From assembly GCF_004135205.1 (NCBI RefSeq), contig NZ_CP035490.1, positions 5,509,501 to 5,573,500 of the forward strand: 64,000 nt of DNA, read 5' to 3'. This DNA comes from Hahella sp. KA22 (GTDB lineage Bacteria; Pseudomonadota; Gammaproteobacteria; Pseudomonadales; Oleiphilaceae). The notes under the pieces are model-generated. The model had not been told where the DNA came from and made no database searches. It worked only from the letters and a program-made list of their open reading frames with translations. The position numbers and the translations under genes are program-made. Positions 30,119-40,451 of the stretch are shown here, in pieces (position 1 is the stretch's first letter; each line of letters begins with the position of its first letter).

Positions 30119-31870
30119 CTAATTACAAGGCTCCAGATATTCGATTAGCAGTTGTAGATTGCTATGCCCGCGAAACTCATTTATGTCGAGCCTGAAAACC
30201 ACCTTTACCCGATCCCATTCACTGAATGGCGTCGCGGGATCAATATTGAAGTATATCGCGTCATAGCAATTGCCCGAGCGATTATCCGCCAGCGTCATCT
30301 TGAGATGGCGTTCGCCGACAATTCGGCAGCTGGCGATGCGAAACTGGCCGTCAAACAAGGGCTCCGGGAAGGATTGGCCCCACGGCCCCGCATTCTTCAA
30401 AGTAATCGCCATATTCATACAAAGCTCTTCGGGAGACAGCTCACCATCCGTCAAGAGTTTCGCCTGCAAATCATCCGCACTCACAGCCGCTGCGACAACC
30501 TCTTGAAACGCTTCCGAAAAAGCAGCGAAGTTTTCCGGACGCAGAGACAGTCCCGCCGCCATGGCGTGACCGCCGAACTTGGACAACAGTCCACTACGCT
30601 TGGTGGCGACCGCATCCAGCGCATCGCGAATATGCAACCCGGGTATTGATCGGGCCGACCCTTTTAGCTCGCCATTATCCCCGGGCGCAAAAGCAATAAC
30701 GGGGCGGTGCATACGGTCTTTGATGCGCGAAGCCAGAATTCCCACGACGCCCTGATGCCAGCTTTCATCATAAAGACACACTGCCGCAGGAGGGTTGTCG
30801 TAAGTCCAGTTCATGCGATCCAGAATCGATAGCGCCTGGGCCTGCATGTCGCGCTCTATTTCCTTGCGCGCCTGATTTAACCCATCGAGCTCCTGCGCAA
30901 TCATCAACGCCTTGGCGGAATCCTCCGTCAGCAACAACTCGATACCTACGGTCATATCTTCCAAACGACCCGCTGCATTAAGCCTCGGGGCAATTGAGAA
31001 CCCCAGATCGGAAGCGCTAAGCTTTTCCTGACTACGCCCAGCCACTTGCAGCAGAGCATTAATGCCAGGACGACAGCGCTTGGCGCGGATGCGTCGCAAC
31101 CCCTGCTCTACCAGAATGCGGTTGTTGGCGTCCAACGACACAACATCAGCAACGGTTCCCAGCGCAACCAAATCGAGTAAATTAGCCAGGTTTGGCTCTA
31201 TCATGCCCGTAGCGGCGAACCACCCTTTGTCGCGCAGCGCCTGCCGTAACGCCAGCATCACATAGAAAATCACCCCGACTCCGGCGATAGACTTACTAGG
31301 AAAGTCGCAACCAGGTTGATTGGGATTCACAATCGCGTCGGCTTCCGGCAACTCGTCACCCGCCAAGTGGTGATCTGTCACGATGACTTGCAATCCCGCC
31401 CGCTTGGCGGCTTTGACGCCTTCAATGCTGGCAATGCCGTTATCCACTGTAATCAGCACATCCGGCTGACGTGACAACGCCACATCGACTATCTCAGGAG
31501 ACAGGCCATAGCCGAACTCAAAACGGTTAGGAACAATGTAGTCCACATAGGCCGCGCCAAACATACGCAACGCCAACACCCCCAAAGCCGTGCTGGTGGC
31601 TCCATCAGCGTCAAAGTCGCCAACGAAAATAATGCGCTGATTGCGCTGTAAGGCTTCCACCAGAATATCCGCAGCGCTTTGCGCGCCCGTCAGACTATCC
31701 AATTGCAACAGATGGCTTAACGAGTACTCCAGCTCATCACAACTGGCGACGCCTCTGGAGGCATAGATCCGCTGCAGCAAAGGAGGAAGTCCAGCTTGCT
31801 CAAGAAATTCCGCCGGAACAGAACGACGTTCGATACGTTTTTTCGGTATGGTTTGGGAGAGCTCGCTCAC
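30119..31870 (-). CDS. recJ: Single-stranded-DNA-specific exonuclease RecJ
   Basis: 583 residues; 5'-3' ssDNA exonuclease in mismatch, base-excision and RecF-pathway repair. DHH-family motifs are intact: VGDFDADGATSTAL (about 80-93), TVDNGIAS, and VTDHHLAGDELPEADAIVNP (about 160-180). DHHA1 motif GGHAMAAGLSL is near residue 440, and an OB-type C-terminal domain follows. It sits between thrC and prfB. Confidence 0.96.
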   Translation of the reverse strand: MSELSQTIPKKRIERRSVPAEFLEQAGLPPLLQRIYASRGVASCDELEYSLSHLLQLDSLTGAQSAADILVEALQRNQRIIFVGDFDADGATSTALGVLALRMFGAAYVDYIVPNRFEFGYGLSPEIVDVALSRQPDVLITVDNGIASIEGVKAAKRAGLQVIVTDHHLAGDELPEADAIVNPNQPGCDFPSKSIAGVGVIFYVMLALRQALRDKGWFAATGMIEPNLANLLDLVALGTVADVVSLDANNRILVEQGLRRIRAKRCRPGINALLQVAGRSQEKLSASDLGFSIAPRLNAAGRLEDMTVGIELLLTEDSAKALMIAQELDGLNQARKEIERDMQAQALSILDRMNWTYDNPPAAVCLYDESWHQGVVGILASRIKDRMHRPVIAFAPGDNGELKGSARSIPGLHIRDALDAVATKRSGLLSKFGGHAMAAGLSLRPENFAAFSEAFQEVVAAAVSADDLQAKLLTDGELSPEELCMNMAITLKNAGPWGQSFPEPLFDGQFRIASCRIVGERHLKMTLADNRSGNCYDAIYFNIDPATPFSEWDRVKVVFRLDINEFRGHSNLQLLIEYLEPCN

Positions 31871-31957
31871 CGGCTATCCAATTTGTTGGTTGGCTAAATA
31901 GAAGTGACTCGTGACGGGACCATGTAAATAGTCACCGCCACGATCTGTCAATGGAGA

Positions 31958-33352
31958 TTATTTCTTGAGCTGATCCTGCACAAAGCGCTGAACCGCCTGC
32001 AAGTCATTCGGCAACACCGTGAAGCGCTCTTCTCTGTCGAACAGATCAGACATATGAGCAGGTAGCTTCGGTTCTTCCTCAACGCCGGCTTTAGTTACAG
32101 CTTCGGGAAATTTCGCGGCGTGTGCAGTCGCCAGGACCACCATTGGCGTGTTTTTGTCCCGGCGGCATGCCCGGGCGGCTTTGATGCCGATCGCTGTATG
32201 CGGGTCTACAATCTCTTCCGTTTCAGAGTAAATCTGATCGATGCTCGCCAGAGTAGACTCGTCATCCACAGCGTAGGAGTCAAATAGCTCCCTGGCATGG
32301 CGCCAGCGATACTCTTCAATTGCGACATCCTCTTTGTTCATTTTCTCCATAAGCTCCGCCAACAAAGAGCCATTACGACCGTGTAGATCAAACAACAGGC
32401 GCTCAAAGTTGCTGGACACGACAATATCCATACTTGGAGATAGCGTATGTTGTAACGGTTGCAGGTTGTACTGGTTATTGCTCATAAAGCGATGTAGCAC
32501 ATCATTGCGATTAGTGGCAATGACCAACTGGCTCACCGGCAAGCCCATATTGCGCGCCAGATACCCCGCAAAGATATCGCCAAAATTCCCTGTAGGTACG
32601 GAGAAAGCAACACTACGATGAGGCGCCCCCACACTCAGCCCGGCATGGAAATAATAAACGATCTGCGCCATGATCCGCGCCCAGTTGATCGAGTTCACCG
32701 CAACGAGAGGGCGGCCGCCCAGGAACGTCTGGTCGCCAAAGCTCGCCTTCACCATCCGCTGACAGTCATCGAAGTTTCCTTCGATCGCCAGATTATGAAC
32801 ATTGCCGCCTGGCGCCGTAGTCATTTGCCTACGCTGAACCTCAGAAACGCGGCCATGGGGATGAAGAATAAAAATATCGACATGCTTGGAATGACGACAA
32901 CCTTCAATCGCCGCAGATCCAGTATCACCGGAAGTGGCTCCCAGAATCGCCACTTTCTGTCCACGCTTTTCAAGAAAATGATCGACCAGACGCCCCAACA
33001 ACTGCAGCGCGTAATCTTTAAACGCCAGAGTGGGTCCGTGAAATAGCTCCATCACCCACTCATTCGCAGAAATCTGCTTCAGCGGCGCCACAGCGGAATG
33101 AGCGAACTCTGAATATGCGTCATTGACGATGGCGGAGAACTCTTCCATAGACAGAGAGCCTTCCACGAATGGAAACATGACCTTGACCGCCAACTCCGGG
33201 TAACTCAATCCAGCCCAAGAGGCAATATCCTCTGGGGTAAAACGAGGTAAAAATTCAGGTACGTACAGGCCGCCATCCGAAGCTAACCCGGTCAACAGAA
33301 CCTCTTCAAAGTTAAGCGCAGGCGCTTTACCTCTGGTGCTTACATACTTCAC
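31958..33352 (-). CDS. thrC: Threonine synthase
   Basis: 464 residues; PLP enzyme that converts O-phosphohomoserine to threonine. The PLP lysine lies in FHGPTLAFKDYALQLLG (about 108-124), and the catalytic loop is GATSGDTGSAAIEG. It follows hom by about 100 bp, so the last two dedicated steps towards threonine are probably coexpressed. Confidence 0.96.
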   Translation of the reverse strand: MKYVSTRGKAPALNFEEVLLTGLASDGGLYVPEFLPRFTPEDIASWAGLSYPELAVKVMFPFVEGSLSMEEFSAIVNDAYSEFAHSAVAPLKQISANEWVMELFHGPTLAFKDYALQLLGRLVDHFLEKRGQKVAILGATSGDTGSAAIEGCRHSKHVDIFILHPHGRVSEVQRRQMTTAPGGNVHNLAIEGNFDDCQRMVKASFGDQTFLGGRPLVAVNSINWARIMAQIVYYFHAGLSVGAPHRSVAFSVPTGNFGDIFAGYLARNMGLPVSQLVIATNRNDVLHRFMSNNQYNLQPLQHTLSPSMDIVVSSNFERLLFDLHGRNGSLLAELMEKMNKEDVAIEEYRWRHARELFDSYAVDDESTLASIDQIYSETEEIVDPHTAIGIKAARACRRDKNTPMVVLATAHAAKFPEAVTKAGVEEEPKLPAHMSDLFDREERFTVLPNDLQAVQRFVQDQLKK

Positions 33353-33455
33353 GATTTAAACCCTTTGCCTTTAGCGCAACGCGGATTACCGCACTGCGCT
33401 TTCATCTAATACTGTTAATCGAAAACCCTGCACCGGCAAGGTTTTCTAAATTTAT

Positions 33456-34751
33456 TCAACTGAATGATTCAACGCGAATGCGCGTCACTTTGCCAACCAC
33501 ATCAGGGAGCGCCTCGATTACCGCCAGTGCATGATTCATATTCATCTCCTGCACCCGGTGAGTCAGCATAATCATGGGGATCAGCCCGTCATGCTGCTCG
33601 CTTTCCTTCTGCACAATCGACTCAATATTGATGCTGTGTTCACTCAGAATTTGAGCGACATTGGCTAGCACTCCCGGGTGGTCCTGCACAAGGATGCGCA
33701 AGTAGTAAGCACTAACCACTTCCTCCACTGGAACCACCTCAAGGTCATTGAGGTGCTCAGGGTTATGCCCCAGAGAAGGAACGCCAACCGCCACGCCTTG
33801 ACGCAACGCCCTGGCGATATCCACCAAGTCTGCAACTACCGCAGACGCTGTAGCCTCAGCGCCAGCGCCAGCGCCGTAATACAAAGTCGGACCCACAGCG
33901 TCACCGTCGACCATCACGGCGTTCATAACGCCATCGACTTTTGCGATCAGCTGAGTTTCTGGCACCAGCGTTGGATGTACGCGCAGCTCGACACCGTGCT
34001 CCAAACGTCTCGCTATGCCCAAGTGCTTGATGCGGTAACCGAACTCTTCCGCATACTGAACATCTTCCGGCGCTATCGCACTTATACCTTCCGTATATGC
34101 ACGCTTGAATTGCAAAGGAATGCCGAACGCAACGGACGCCAAAATGGTCAGCTTATGCGCAGCATCAATGCCTTCCACATCAAACGTCGGATCTGCTTCT
34201 GCGTATCCCAAAGCTTGCGCCTCTTTCAGCACATCTTCAAACGCGCGACCTTTGTCACGCATTTCCGTCAAAATGAAGTTGCCAGTGCCGTTAATAATCC
34301 CAGCCAGCCAGTTGATTCGGTTTGCAGCAAGGCCTTCACGCAGCGCCTTAATCACCGGCACGCCACCGGCCACAGCCGCTTCAAACGCCACCGTGACGCC
34401 CTTGCGCGCAGCCAACTCAAAAATTTCGCCGCCATGCTCTGCAATTAACGCCTTGTTGGCGGTAACTACATGTTTGCCGTTCTCGATCGCTTTGAGGATC
34501 AACTCTTTCGCGATTGTCGTGCCGCCAAGCAGCTCAACAACGACCTCGACTTCAGGATCAGAAGTTACAGCGAAGATATCAGTGGTAAATTGCGTTGAGT
34601 CCAGCCCACAAGCCGGATTCATCCGACGGGATGCGACACGGATTACTTCAATAGCCATACCCGCACGCGCCGCAATATCTGCACCATTGCGCGCCAGCAC
34701 GTTAAAAGTTCCACTACCTACAGTGCCCAATCCACAAATAGCTATTTTCAT
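33456..34751 (-). CDS. hom: Homoserine dehydrogenase
   Basis: 431 residues; reduces aspartate semialdehyde to homoserine at the branch to threonine and methionine. NAD(P)-binding GLGTVGSGTFNVL is at the N-terminus, the catalytic core includes NGTGNFILTEM and GYAEADPTFDVEGIDAAHKL, and a C-terminal ACT domain (about 350-430) suggests threonine feedback. It is a monofunctional enzyme without an aspartokinase domain. It lies 52 bp after alaC. Confidence 0.96.
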   Translation of the reverse strand: MKIAICGLGTVGSGTFNVLARNGADIAARAGMAIEVIRVASRRMNPACGLDSTQFTTDIFAVTSDPEVEVVVELLGGTTIAKELILKAIENGKHVVTANKALIAEHGGEIFELAARKGVTVAFEAAVAGGVPVIKALREGLAANRINWLAGIINGTGNFILTEMRDKGRAFEDVLKEAQALGYAEADPTFDVEGIDAAHKLTILASVAFGIPLQFKRAYTEGISAIAPEDVQYAEEFGYRIKHLGIARRLEHGVELRVHPTLVPETQLIAKVDGVMNAVMVDGDAVGPTLYYGAGAGAEATASAVVADLVDIARALRQGVAVGVPSLGHNPEHLNDLEVVPVEEVVSAYYLRILVQDHPGVLANVAQILSEHSINIESIVQKESEQHDGLIPMIMLTHRVQEMNMNHALAVIEALPDVVGKVTRIRVESFS

Positions 34752-34803
34752 CTACCACGTCTCCACAACATTACGCGCTTACTATGGCGCATTTAAGAGT
34801 GCC

Positions 34804-35994
34804 TTAATCCAGTATCAAACCATCTTTACGAAACATCGCCTTAATGCCCCGGATCGCCTGTCGCGTACGATGTTCGTTCTCAATCAGCGCGAACCGCACA
34901 TATTCATCGCCATAGTGCCCAAAGCCAAGACCTGGAGATACTGCCACCTTTGCTTCCAGCAACAACTTTTTAGAAAACTCAAGTGATCCCAAGTGGCGAT
35001 AATGTTCAGGAATTTTCGCCCAAACGAACATGGTTGCTTTAGGCGGAGTTACATCCCAGCCAATACTATCTAAACCACGACATAGTACGTCGCGACGCGA
35101 CTGATACATCGCTCGAATTTCATCTACACAACCCTGGTCGCCCTCCAGCGCGGCAATCGCCGCCACTTGAATAGGGGTAAAAGTACCGTAATCCAGATAA
35201 GACTTAATCCGAGCCAAAGCTGCTATCAGCTCTGCGTTTCCACAACAAAAACCAACGCGCCAGCCAGGCATGTTATAGCTTTTAGACAATGAGAAAAATT
35301 CAACCGCCACTTCCTTCGCCCCAGGTACTTGTAATATCGAAGGCGCTTTATAACCGTCAAATACGATATCCGCATAAGCGATATCCTGCACAACCCAGAT
35401 TTTATGCTCTCGGGCGATGGCGATGACTTTTTCAAAAAAGTCCAGTTCAACACATTGAGAAGTGGGGTTGCCAGGGAAGTTCAAGACCAGCATTTTGGGA
35501 CGGGGCCATGAATCTAGAATTGCCTTTTCCAACTCTGTGAAAAAGGCGTCCGTATCCTCGCCCAATGGGATATGTCGAATATCTGCGCCAGCAATGACAA
35601 AACCATAAGGATGAATCGGGTAGCTTGGGTTCGGCACCAGTACTGCATCTCCTGGACCCATTGTCGCCAAAGCCAAGTGGGCAAGTCCCTCTTTAGAGCC
35701 AATGGTGACAATCGCCTCTTTCTCAGGGTCCAAATCCACATCAAAGCGGTTTTTATACCAGCGGGCGATAGCCCTTCTTAGCCTGGGAATACCCTTGGAC
35801 TGAGAGTAACGATGAGTATCATCCCGTTGCACAGTTTCAGTCAGCTTGTCGACTATATGCTTAGGGGTTGGTTGGTCGGGGTTCCCCATACCAAAGTCAA
35901 TTATATCCTCCCCTCTCGCTCGCGCCTGCTGCTTGAGCTCCCCAACAATGTTAAAAACATAGGGCGGCAAGCGACTGATGCGCGGAAATTCCAT
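34804..35994 (-). CDS. alaC: AlaC-type alanine transaminase
   Basis: 396 residues from [20 protein letters not shown], with AGGAG 7 bases upstream; an in-frame start at 36084 would add 30 unlike residues. PLP fold-type I aminotransferase of the AlaC group that interconverts alanine and pyruvate with glutamate/2-oxoglutarate. The PLP lysine is in [16 protein letters not shown] (about 238). Position directly before hom-thrC is the usual gammaproteobacterial arrangement. Exact amino-acid specificity is inferred from family. Confidence 0.88.
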   Translation of the reverse strand: MEFPRISRLPPYVFNIVGELKQQARARGEDIIDFGMGNPDQPTPKHIVDKLTETVQRDDTHRYSQSKGIPRLRRAIARWYKNRFDVDLDPEKEAIVTIGSKEGLAHLALATMGPGDAVLVPNPSYPIHPYGFVIAGADIRHIPLGEDTDAFFTELEKAILDSWPRPKMLVLNFPGNPTSQCVELDFFEKVIAIAREHKIWVVQDIAYADIVFDGYKAPSILQVPGAKEVAVEFFSLSKSYNMPGWRVGFCCGNAELIAALARIKSYLDYGTFTPIQVAAIAALEGDQGCVDEIRAMYQSRRDVLCRGLDSIGWDVTPPKATMFVWAKIPEHYRHLGSLEFSKKLLLEAKVAVSPGLGFGHYGDEYVRFALIENEHRTRQAIRGIKAMFRKDGLILD

Positions 35995-36231
35995 TGCGAT
36001 CTCCTGAACGGCCAGAGGGCGAAGATTAAGATAAGTACAATATTGGGAACAGGCCACAATACCCCGCACCCCGTAGTGTGTCAACGCAGCGCGGCGCTTA
36101 TTTTACAAGGATAGAAAAGGATATTATCTCACTCTGAGACAACCTGATCATAGGAAATGGCGCCGCCGGAAAACTACGGCTAACCTGTTAAGTAATTCCT
36201 TTCGGCGTAGACTGGCATTACGAAAATATAG

Positions 36232-36471
36232 ATGGCTACTCAAACCAGAAAACCAGCTCAATCTCGCACAACAAAAGCTCTTCTTTTCGTCCCGTTGCTT
36301 TTCGCCGGGTGCGATAGCAGCACACCTTTCACTGGACTGAGCAATTATGAACTAAGCATGGAATTCAGAGCGTGCCAAAAAGAGGGACTATCTCCCGGGG
36401 GAGCTCAAAGATGCAACAATATTGAAAGGGAGTGCGAAATAAGGAAGGAAGAGAAAAACTTTCGCTGCTAG
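36232..36471 (+). CDS. Small cysteine-rich predicted lipoprotein
   Basis: 79 residues. A basic start (MATQTRKPAQSRTTK) leads to a hydrophobic stretch and a lipobox-like LLFAGC, so Cys27 would be the lipidated residue (-3 Phe is less usual than Leu). The mature part of about 52 residues has four more cysteines (48, 61, 68, 79), enough for two disulfides. No strong ribosome site precedes the ATG. It runs convergent with dsbC, the periplasmic disulfide isomerase. I do not recognise the family, and a fortuitous frame cannot be excluded. Confidence 0.6.
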   Translation: MATQTRKPAQSRTTKALLFVPLLFAGCDSSTPFTGLSNYELSMEFRACQKEGLSPGGAQRCNNIERECEIRKEEKNFRC

Positions 36472-36495
36472 CGGAAGAGTCTCTCTTCCGCTAGC
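36467..36495. terminator. Perfect 13-bp hairpin between convergent genes
   Basis: GCTAGCGGAAGAG, loop TCT, CTCTTCCGCTAGC. It includes the stop codon of the small lipoprotein gene and lies 17 bp after the dsbC stop. Leftward the minus strand reaches TTTTTC 9 bases on; rightward there is no T-run. Probably a termination or RNA-protecting structure for one or both genes. Confidence 0.6.
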
Positions 36496-36511
36496 CAAAC
36501 TGCCACTATTA

Positions 36512-37255
36512 CTATTTAACGTCCAACCCCAAGCCTTTAGCGAGAGAATCAGCAGGCACATATCCTGGAATCAAGCGGCCATCATGCAACACGATTGCTG
36601 GAGTGCCGCTAATGCCAATCTGATTCCCCAAATTATATTGATCAGCAACCGGATTTTTGCAGTCTTTGGAAGCCGGAGTTTTCCCCAGTTTCGCTTCTGT
36701 CAGAGCCGCCTGCTGATCATCAGCACACCAAACGGAAACCATTTTTTGGTAGCTTCCCGAACCTACACCCGCACGAGGGTAAGCCAAATAATTAACTTGC
36801 ACGCCCAGCTCATTCAAACGAGGAACTTCCTTATGAAGCTTCCGACAGTATCCACAGTCCACGTCCGTAAACACAGTGATAGAAGCCTTCACTACTTCAG
36901 GCTTGAATACGATCATTTTTGACTCATCAATCGAATTAACCAACTCTGCGCGAGTTTCTTCGCGCCGGCGCTCGGCCAAGTTAGTGATGCGCCCCTCGCT
37001 CACCTGGTAAATATCGCCCGCTACAAAGTATTGACCATCGGCGCTGGTGTACAGCAGCTGCGGATTATTGGACTCGACTTCGTAAACTCCCGGTATTGGA
37101 CTGGGGCTAACCTTTAGGATTTTCAGCCCAGGCACAGCCTCAGCCAACCGCTGTTTAATCACTTTCACGGCTTGCTCTTGCTGCTCGTCGGCGCGCGCTC
37201 CGAAAGCGACCGACAGTGCCATTAATACCAATACAAAAGGGCGCATTACGTGCAT
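36512..37255 (-). CDS. dsbC: Thiol:disulfide interchange protein DsbC
   Basis: 247 residues; periplasmic disulfide isomerase kept reduced by DsbD. A signal peptide (about 1-22) precedes the dimerisation domain and a thioredoxin fold with active site CGYC (FTDVDCGYCRKLHKEV, about 134-137). A second structural Cys pair (VWCADDQ and SKDCKNP) and cis-Pro SGTPAIV are present. GAAGG lies 7 bases before the ATG. In the xerD-dsbC-hom neighbourhood, as in pseudomonads. Confidence 0.95.
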   Translation of the reverse strand: MHVMRPFVLVLMALSVAFGARADEQQEQAVKVIKQRLAEAVPGLKILKVSPSPIPGVYEVESNNPQLLYTSADGQYFVAGDIYQVSEGRITNLAERRREETRAELVNSIDESKMIVFKPEVVKASITVFTDVDCGYCRKLHKEVPRLNELGVQVNYLAYPRAGVGSGSYQKMVSVWCADDQQAALTEAKLGKTPASKDCKNPVADQYNLGNQIGISGTPAIVLHDGRLIPGYVPADSLAKGLGLDVK

Positions 37256-37404
37256 GAATATACCTTCATCCGTTCTTGAATATACAGTTAGACCCTAAAA
37301 CTACACAAATGTTCCTATCAAAACTAGGTCAATTGTGTAACGTGAAATAGATTTAACCTAACCCTTTCAAGCCCATACTCAAATGAAGCAAATACATAAA
37401 AAAA

Positions 37405-38319
37405 TCAGGAGCGAGGGTGGTGTTTCGAATGCAGTTGCTGCAGCCTCGCCTTGGCCACATGGGTATATATCTGAGTAGTAGATAAGTCGCTGTGCCCAAG
37501 AAGCAATTGAACCACACGCAGATCCGCCCCATGGTTCAGTAAGTGAGTGGCAAATGCGTGACGAAGCGTATGTGGCGTTACATTCTTAGCAATCCCACTG
37601 CGTGACACATATAGCTTGATACGATGCCAGAAGGTTTGCCTTGTCATTTCCCCGCCACGCAAACTGGGAAAAAGGACACCATCTTCTCGCCCTCCCGTCA
37701 ATTGGGGCCGAACGCCTTTGATATAAACTTCTAATTGCTCTATCGCCTGCTCACCCAAAGGAGTCAATCTTTCCTTATCCCCCTTTCCAACGACACGCAA
37801 CACCCCTTGTCTCAAGTTAACCTGATAAAGCTGAAGACCAACCAACTCGGACACCCGCAGCCCGCTGGCGTACAACACCTCCAACATCACTTTATCCCGC
37901 GCCTCAATCGGCAATGAAATATCCGGCTCCGCTAGCAACCGATCCACTTCAGCCTCAGAAATCGCGCCCGGTAATAGCCGCCCAACTTTGGGGTGCTCAA
38001 TCCTTAACGTTGGATCCTCCTGAATAACTCCTTCCCTTAGCAAATAGCGATAGAATTTTCGCAATGTCGACAACATACGAGCCGAAGAGGCGCTCTTGGC
38101 GCCCTTCTTCATGCGGGCAGCCAAAAAAGAGAATATATCCTCCCGAGAAGCATCAACAAGCGTCTTCTCACTTCTCGCCAGCCATTCCGCTAAGCGCAGA
38201 AGATCGGACCGGTAGGACATCCTTGTATTTTCGGACAGCCCCAGCTCCAGCCACAACATTTCTATGAACCTATCGATAACATCCTGGCAGGCCTGCGAAA
38301 AACTCATATCACTCGCCAC
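37405..38319 (-). CDS. xerD: Site-specific tyrosine recombinase XerD
   Basis: 304 residues from GTG at 38319; ATG at 38307 (MSFSQACQDV) is an alternative. With XerC it resolves chromosome dimers at dif. The N-terminal SAM-like DNA-binding domain (about 12-100) precedes the catalytic domain with Arg (ASGLRVSELVG), Lys (VVGKGDKERL), HxxR (HTLRHAFATHLL), His (LLGHSDLSTTQIYTH) and the Tyr nucleophile in IYTHV. All catalytic residues are intact. It lies between rplS and dsbC. Confidence 0.95.
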   Translation of the reverse strand: MASDMSFSQACQDVIDRFIEMLWLELGLSENTRMSYRSDLLRLAEWLARSEKTLVDASREDIFSFLAARMKKGAKSASSARMLSTLRKFYRYLLREGVIQEDPTLRIEHPKVGRLLPGAISEAEVDRLLAEPDISLPIEARDKVMLEVLYASGLRVSELVGLQLYQVNLRQGVLRVVGKGDKERLTPLGEQAIEQLEVYIKGVRPQLTGGREDGVLFPSLRGGEMTRQTFWHRIKLYVSRSGIAKNVTPHTLRHAFATHLLNHGADLRVVQLLLGHSDLSTTQIYTHVAKARLQQLHSKHHPRS

Positions 38320-38353
38320 ATTTCCTTATCAAACTCCCAGCGTGACCACAAAC

Positions 38354-38383
38354 AAAAAAGGGTGGTCAGATGACCACCCTTTT
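38354..38383 (-). terminator. Rho-independent terminator after rplS
   Basis: AAAAGGGTGGTCA (38356-38368) pairs with TGACCACCCTTTT; leftward the minus strand continues into TTTTTTG. It closes the rpsP-rimM-trmD-rplS operon. Confidence 0.85.
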
Positions 38384-38404
38384 CTGAAAGGACAAAAGCA
38401 GGAA

Positions 38405-38761
38405 TTAATCCAACTTCTCTTTGATGCGAGCAGCCTTACCGCTAAGATCACGAAGGTGATACAGTTTAGCCTTGCGGACGTCGCCACGACGCTTAACGTT
38501 GATGCTGTCGACCAAACGGCTGTGAGTCTGGAAAGTTCTCTCCACACCAACGCCATATGAAACTTTACGAACAGTAAAAGAAGAGTTCAGACCACGGTTT
38601 CTTTTTGCGATCACAACACCTTCGAAAGCCTGCAGACGCTCACGAGAGCCTTCCACTACTTTCACACTTACAGTTACTGTATCACCCGGAGCAAACTCTG
38701 GGATTTCTTTAGTCATTTGCTCAGCTTCAAGCTGGCTAATGATTGTGTTTTTGCTGCTCAT
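38405..38761 (-). CDS. rplS: 50S ribosomal protein L19
   Basis: 118 residues, standard length; sits at the 30S-50S interface. Recognised by [40 protein letters not shown] and [16 protein letters not shown]. Last gene of the rpsP-rimM-trmD-rplS operon, 29 bp after trmD. Confidence 0.98.
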   Translation of the reverse strand: MSSKNTIISQLEAEQMTKEIPEFAPGDTVTVSVKVVEGSRERLQAFEGVVIAKRNRGLNSSFTVRKVSYGVGVERTFQTHSRLVDSINVKRRGDVRKAKLYHLRDLSGKAARIKEKLD

Positions 38762-38790
38762 GGCTCGCTCCTAACTAATCCGAAGTAATC

Positions 38791-39540
38791 CTACGTTTCT
38801 GATATTAACTGCCCGCGCTGCAACTCTTGTATGATTTGAGCCTCTTCTTCGGATAGCTCACGCTGCTCGAGCAAATCGGGTCTGCGCTGAAGCGTTCTAA
38901 GCAAAGACTGCTCCAACCTCCAACGCCTAATCTTTTCATGATTGCCACTCAATAAAACCTCAGGAACCCGCTTATCGCGATATACCTCTGGTCTCGTGTA
39001 ATGAGGACAATCCAGCAAGCTATTCTCGAAAGAGTCCTGCTCAGCAGACTCATTGTGACCGAGCACTCCTGGCGCAAGCCGAGAAACACTATCGATAATA
39101 GCCATAGCGGCGATCTCGCCACCGCTAAGAACAAAGTCACCCAAAGACCACTCTTCGTCGACTTCATCCTCAATCAATCTTTCATCAATCCCTTCGTAAC
39201 GACCACACAGAAGAATCAATCCCGGGGCATTTAACGCTGAGCGAACCAAAGCTTGATCCATTCGCCTCCCCTGAGGAGACAGATAAATAACCTTGCTTCC
39301 CACAGGAGCCACAGACTTCGCCGCACTCAATGCCGCCTCTAAAGGCTCTACCTTCATCAGCATTCCAGGACCACCGCCATACGGCCTATCATCTACCGTG
39401 CGATAGTTATCGGTTGCGTAATCCCTGGGATTCCAAGAGCAAACTTCTATCGAACTCTGCTTGATAGCCTTGCCCACCACGCCAAAGTCCGTAACCGACT
39501 TCAGCATTTCCGGAAATAAAGTTATGACGCCAAACCACAC
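38791..39540 (-). CDS. trmD: tRNA (guanine-37-N1)-methyltransferase
   Basis: 249 residues from GTG at 39540, chosen because TrmD proteins begin MWxGxxxLFPEM (here [12 protein letters not shown]); the frame extends to 39567 without homology. It starts 1 base after the rimM stop, implying coupling. SpoU-TrmD knot enzyme that makes m1G37 and prevents frameshifting. Motifs [34 protein letters not shown] and GDFVLSGGE are conserved. Confidence 0.96.
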   Translation of the reverse strand: MWFGVITLFPEMLKSVTDFGVVGKAIKQSSIEVCSWNPRDYATDNYRTVDDRPYGGGPGMLMKVEPLEAALSAAKSVAPVGSKVIYLSPQGRRMDQALVRSALNAPGLILLCGRYEGIDERLIEDEVDEEWSLGDFVLSGGEIAAMAIIDSVSRLAPGVLGHNESAEQDSFENSLLDCPHYTRPEVYRDKRVPEVLLSGNHEKIRRWRLEQSLLRTLQRRPDLLEQRELSEEEAQIIQELQRGQLISET

Positions 39541-39541
39541 T

Positions 39542-40063
39542 TTAAAAATCCGGATCCCAGTCAACAATCATTAAATTCTTATCCAGATCAATATTCTCTA
39601 TGAATTGACCTGGCAAGTAAGGAATTAGCCGCTCACGCTTATCAATGCTTTCCGCAGATCCTGCAACGACAAGCACATCATTAGCGCCAGTTTCAATCAA
39701 ATGACTCACCCGCCCTATATTAACCCCTTCCGAGGTAAAAACGGTGAGCCCTTCCAATTGACGCCAGTAGTATTCACCCTCTTCCAAAACTGGAAGCTCT
39801 GACGACTCAATTTCAACCCGACAACCAACGTAGCTTTTTGCCAGATCTCGATCATCCACGCCAGCTAGCGCAATCACGATCCCCTTACCCTGAGGCTTAC
39901 CAGATCGTAGCTTTGCGCCGGAGCGATTCCCATCTTCGCGCACCAATTCCCAATTAGCGTACCGAAGCATATTCTCCGGTGGCGACGTGAAAGAGTGAAC
40001 CTTCAACCAACCTTTTACGCCATACACACCGACGATCTTGCCTATGCAAATTTTCTCACTCAT
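39542..40063 (-). CDS. rimM: Ribosome maturation factor RimM
   Basis: 173 residues; binds S19 during assembly of the 30S head. The N-terminal RimM domain ([19 protein letters not shown]) and the PRC-barrel C-terminal half ([14 protein letters not shown] to [11 protein letters not shown]) are complete. Between rpsP and trmD. Confidence 0.96.
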   Translation of the reverse strand: MSEKICIGKIVGVYGVKGWLKVHSFTSPPENMLRYANWELVREDGNRSGAKLRSGKPQGKGIVIALAGVDDRDLAKSYVGCRVEIESSELPVLEEGEYYWRQLEGLTVFTSEGVNIGRVSHLIETGANDVLVVAGSAESIDKRERLIPYLPGQFIENIDLDKNLMIVDWDPDF

Positions 40064-40084
40064 CGGCGTGCTTCACCAACCAGC

Positions 40085-40324
40085 TTAAGCGCTGGCTTTC
40101 ACTAGATCACGAACGCGATCAGACATCTGAGCGCCACGCTCAACCCAGAACTGCAGACGCTCTGCATCCACACGGACGCGCTCATCATTACCGCGCGCAG
40201 TGGGGTTGAAGAAACCTACACGCTCAATGAAACGGCCGTCACGGGCGTTTCTGCTATCAGTCACGTTAAAGTGATAAAAAGGACGTTTTTTTGAACCGCC
40301 ACGCGCTAGTCGAATTGTAACCAT
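40085..40324 (-). CDS. rpsP: 30S ribosomal protein S16
   Basis: 79 residues from [19 protein letters not shown]; an in-frame start at 40438 would add 38 residues unlike the family. The C-terminus ([18 protein letters not shown]) is typical. First gene of rpsP-rimM-trmD-rplS, 21 bp before rimM. Confidence 0.98.
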   Translation of the reverse strand: MVTIRLARGGSKKRPFYHFNVTDSRNARDGRFIERVGFFNPTARGNDERVRVDAERLQFWVERGAQMSDRVRDLVKASA

Positions 40325-40451
40325 CTCAGTTTGAATCCTGTTGTAAATAAACCAATGTTGTTGGCTCAACACCTGAAAGGGCGCATATTCTACGCAATAA
40401 TTCAAGCATTGAAAACCTTTTTGTTTGCTCTCTGGCAATTAGGCGCCAGAA

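Noticed and set aside
33678-34986. Long plus-strand open frames inside hom and alaC
   Set aside because: Antisense shadows in high-GC coding DNA; residue patterns are not protein-like.
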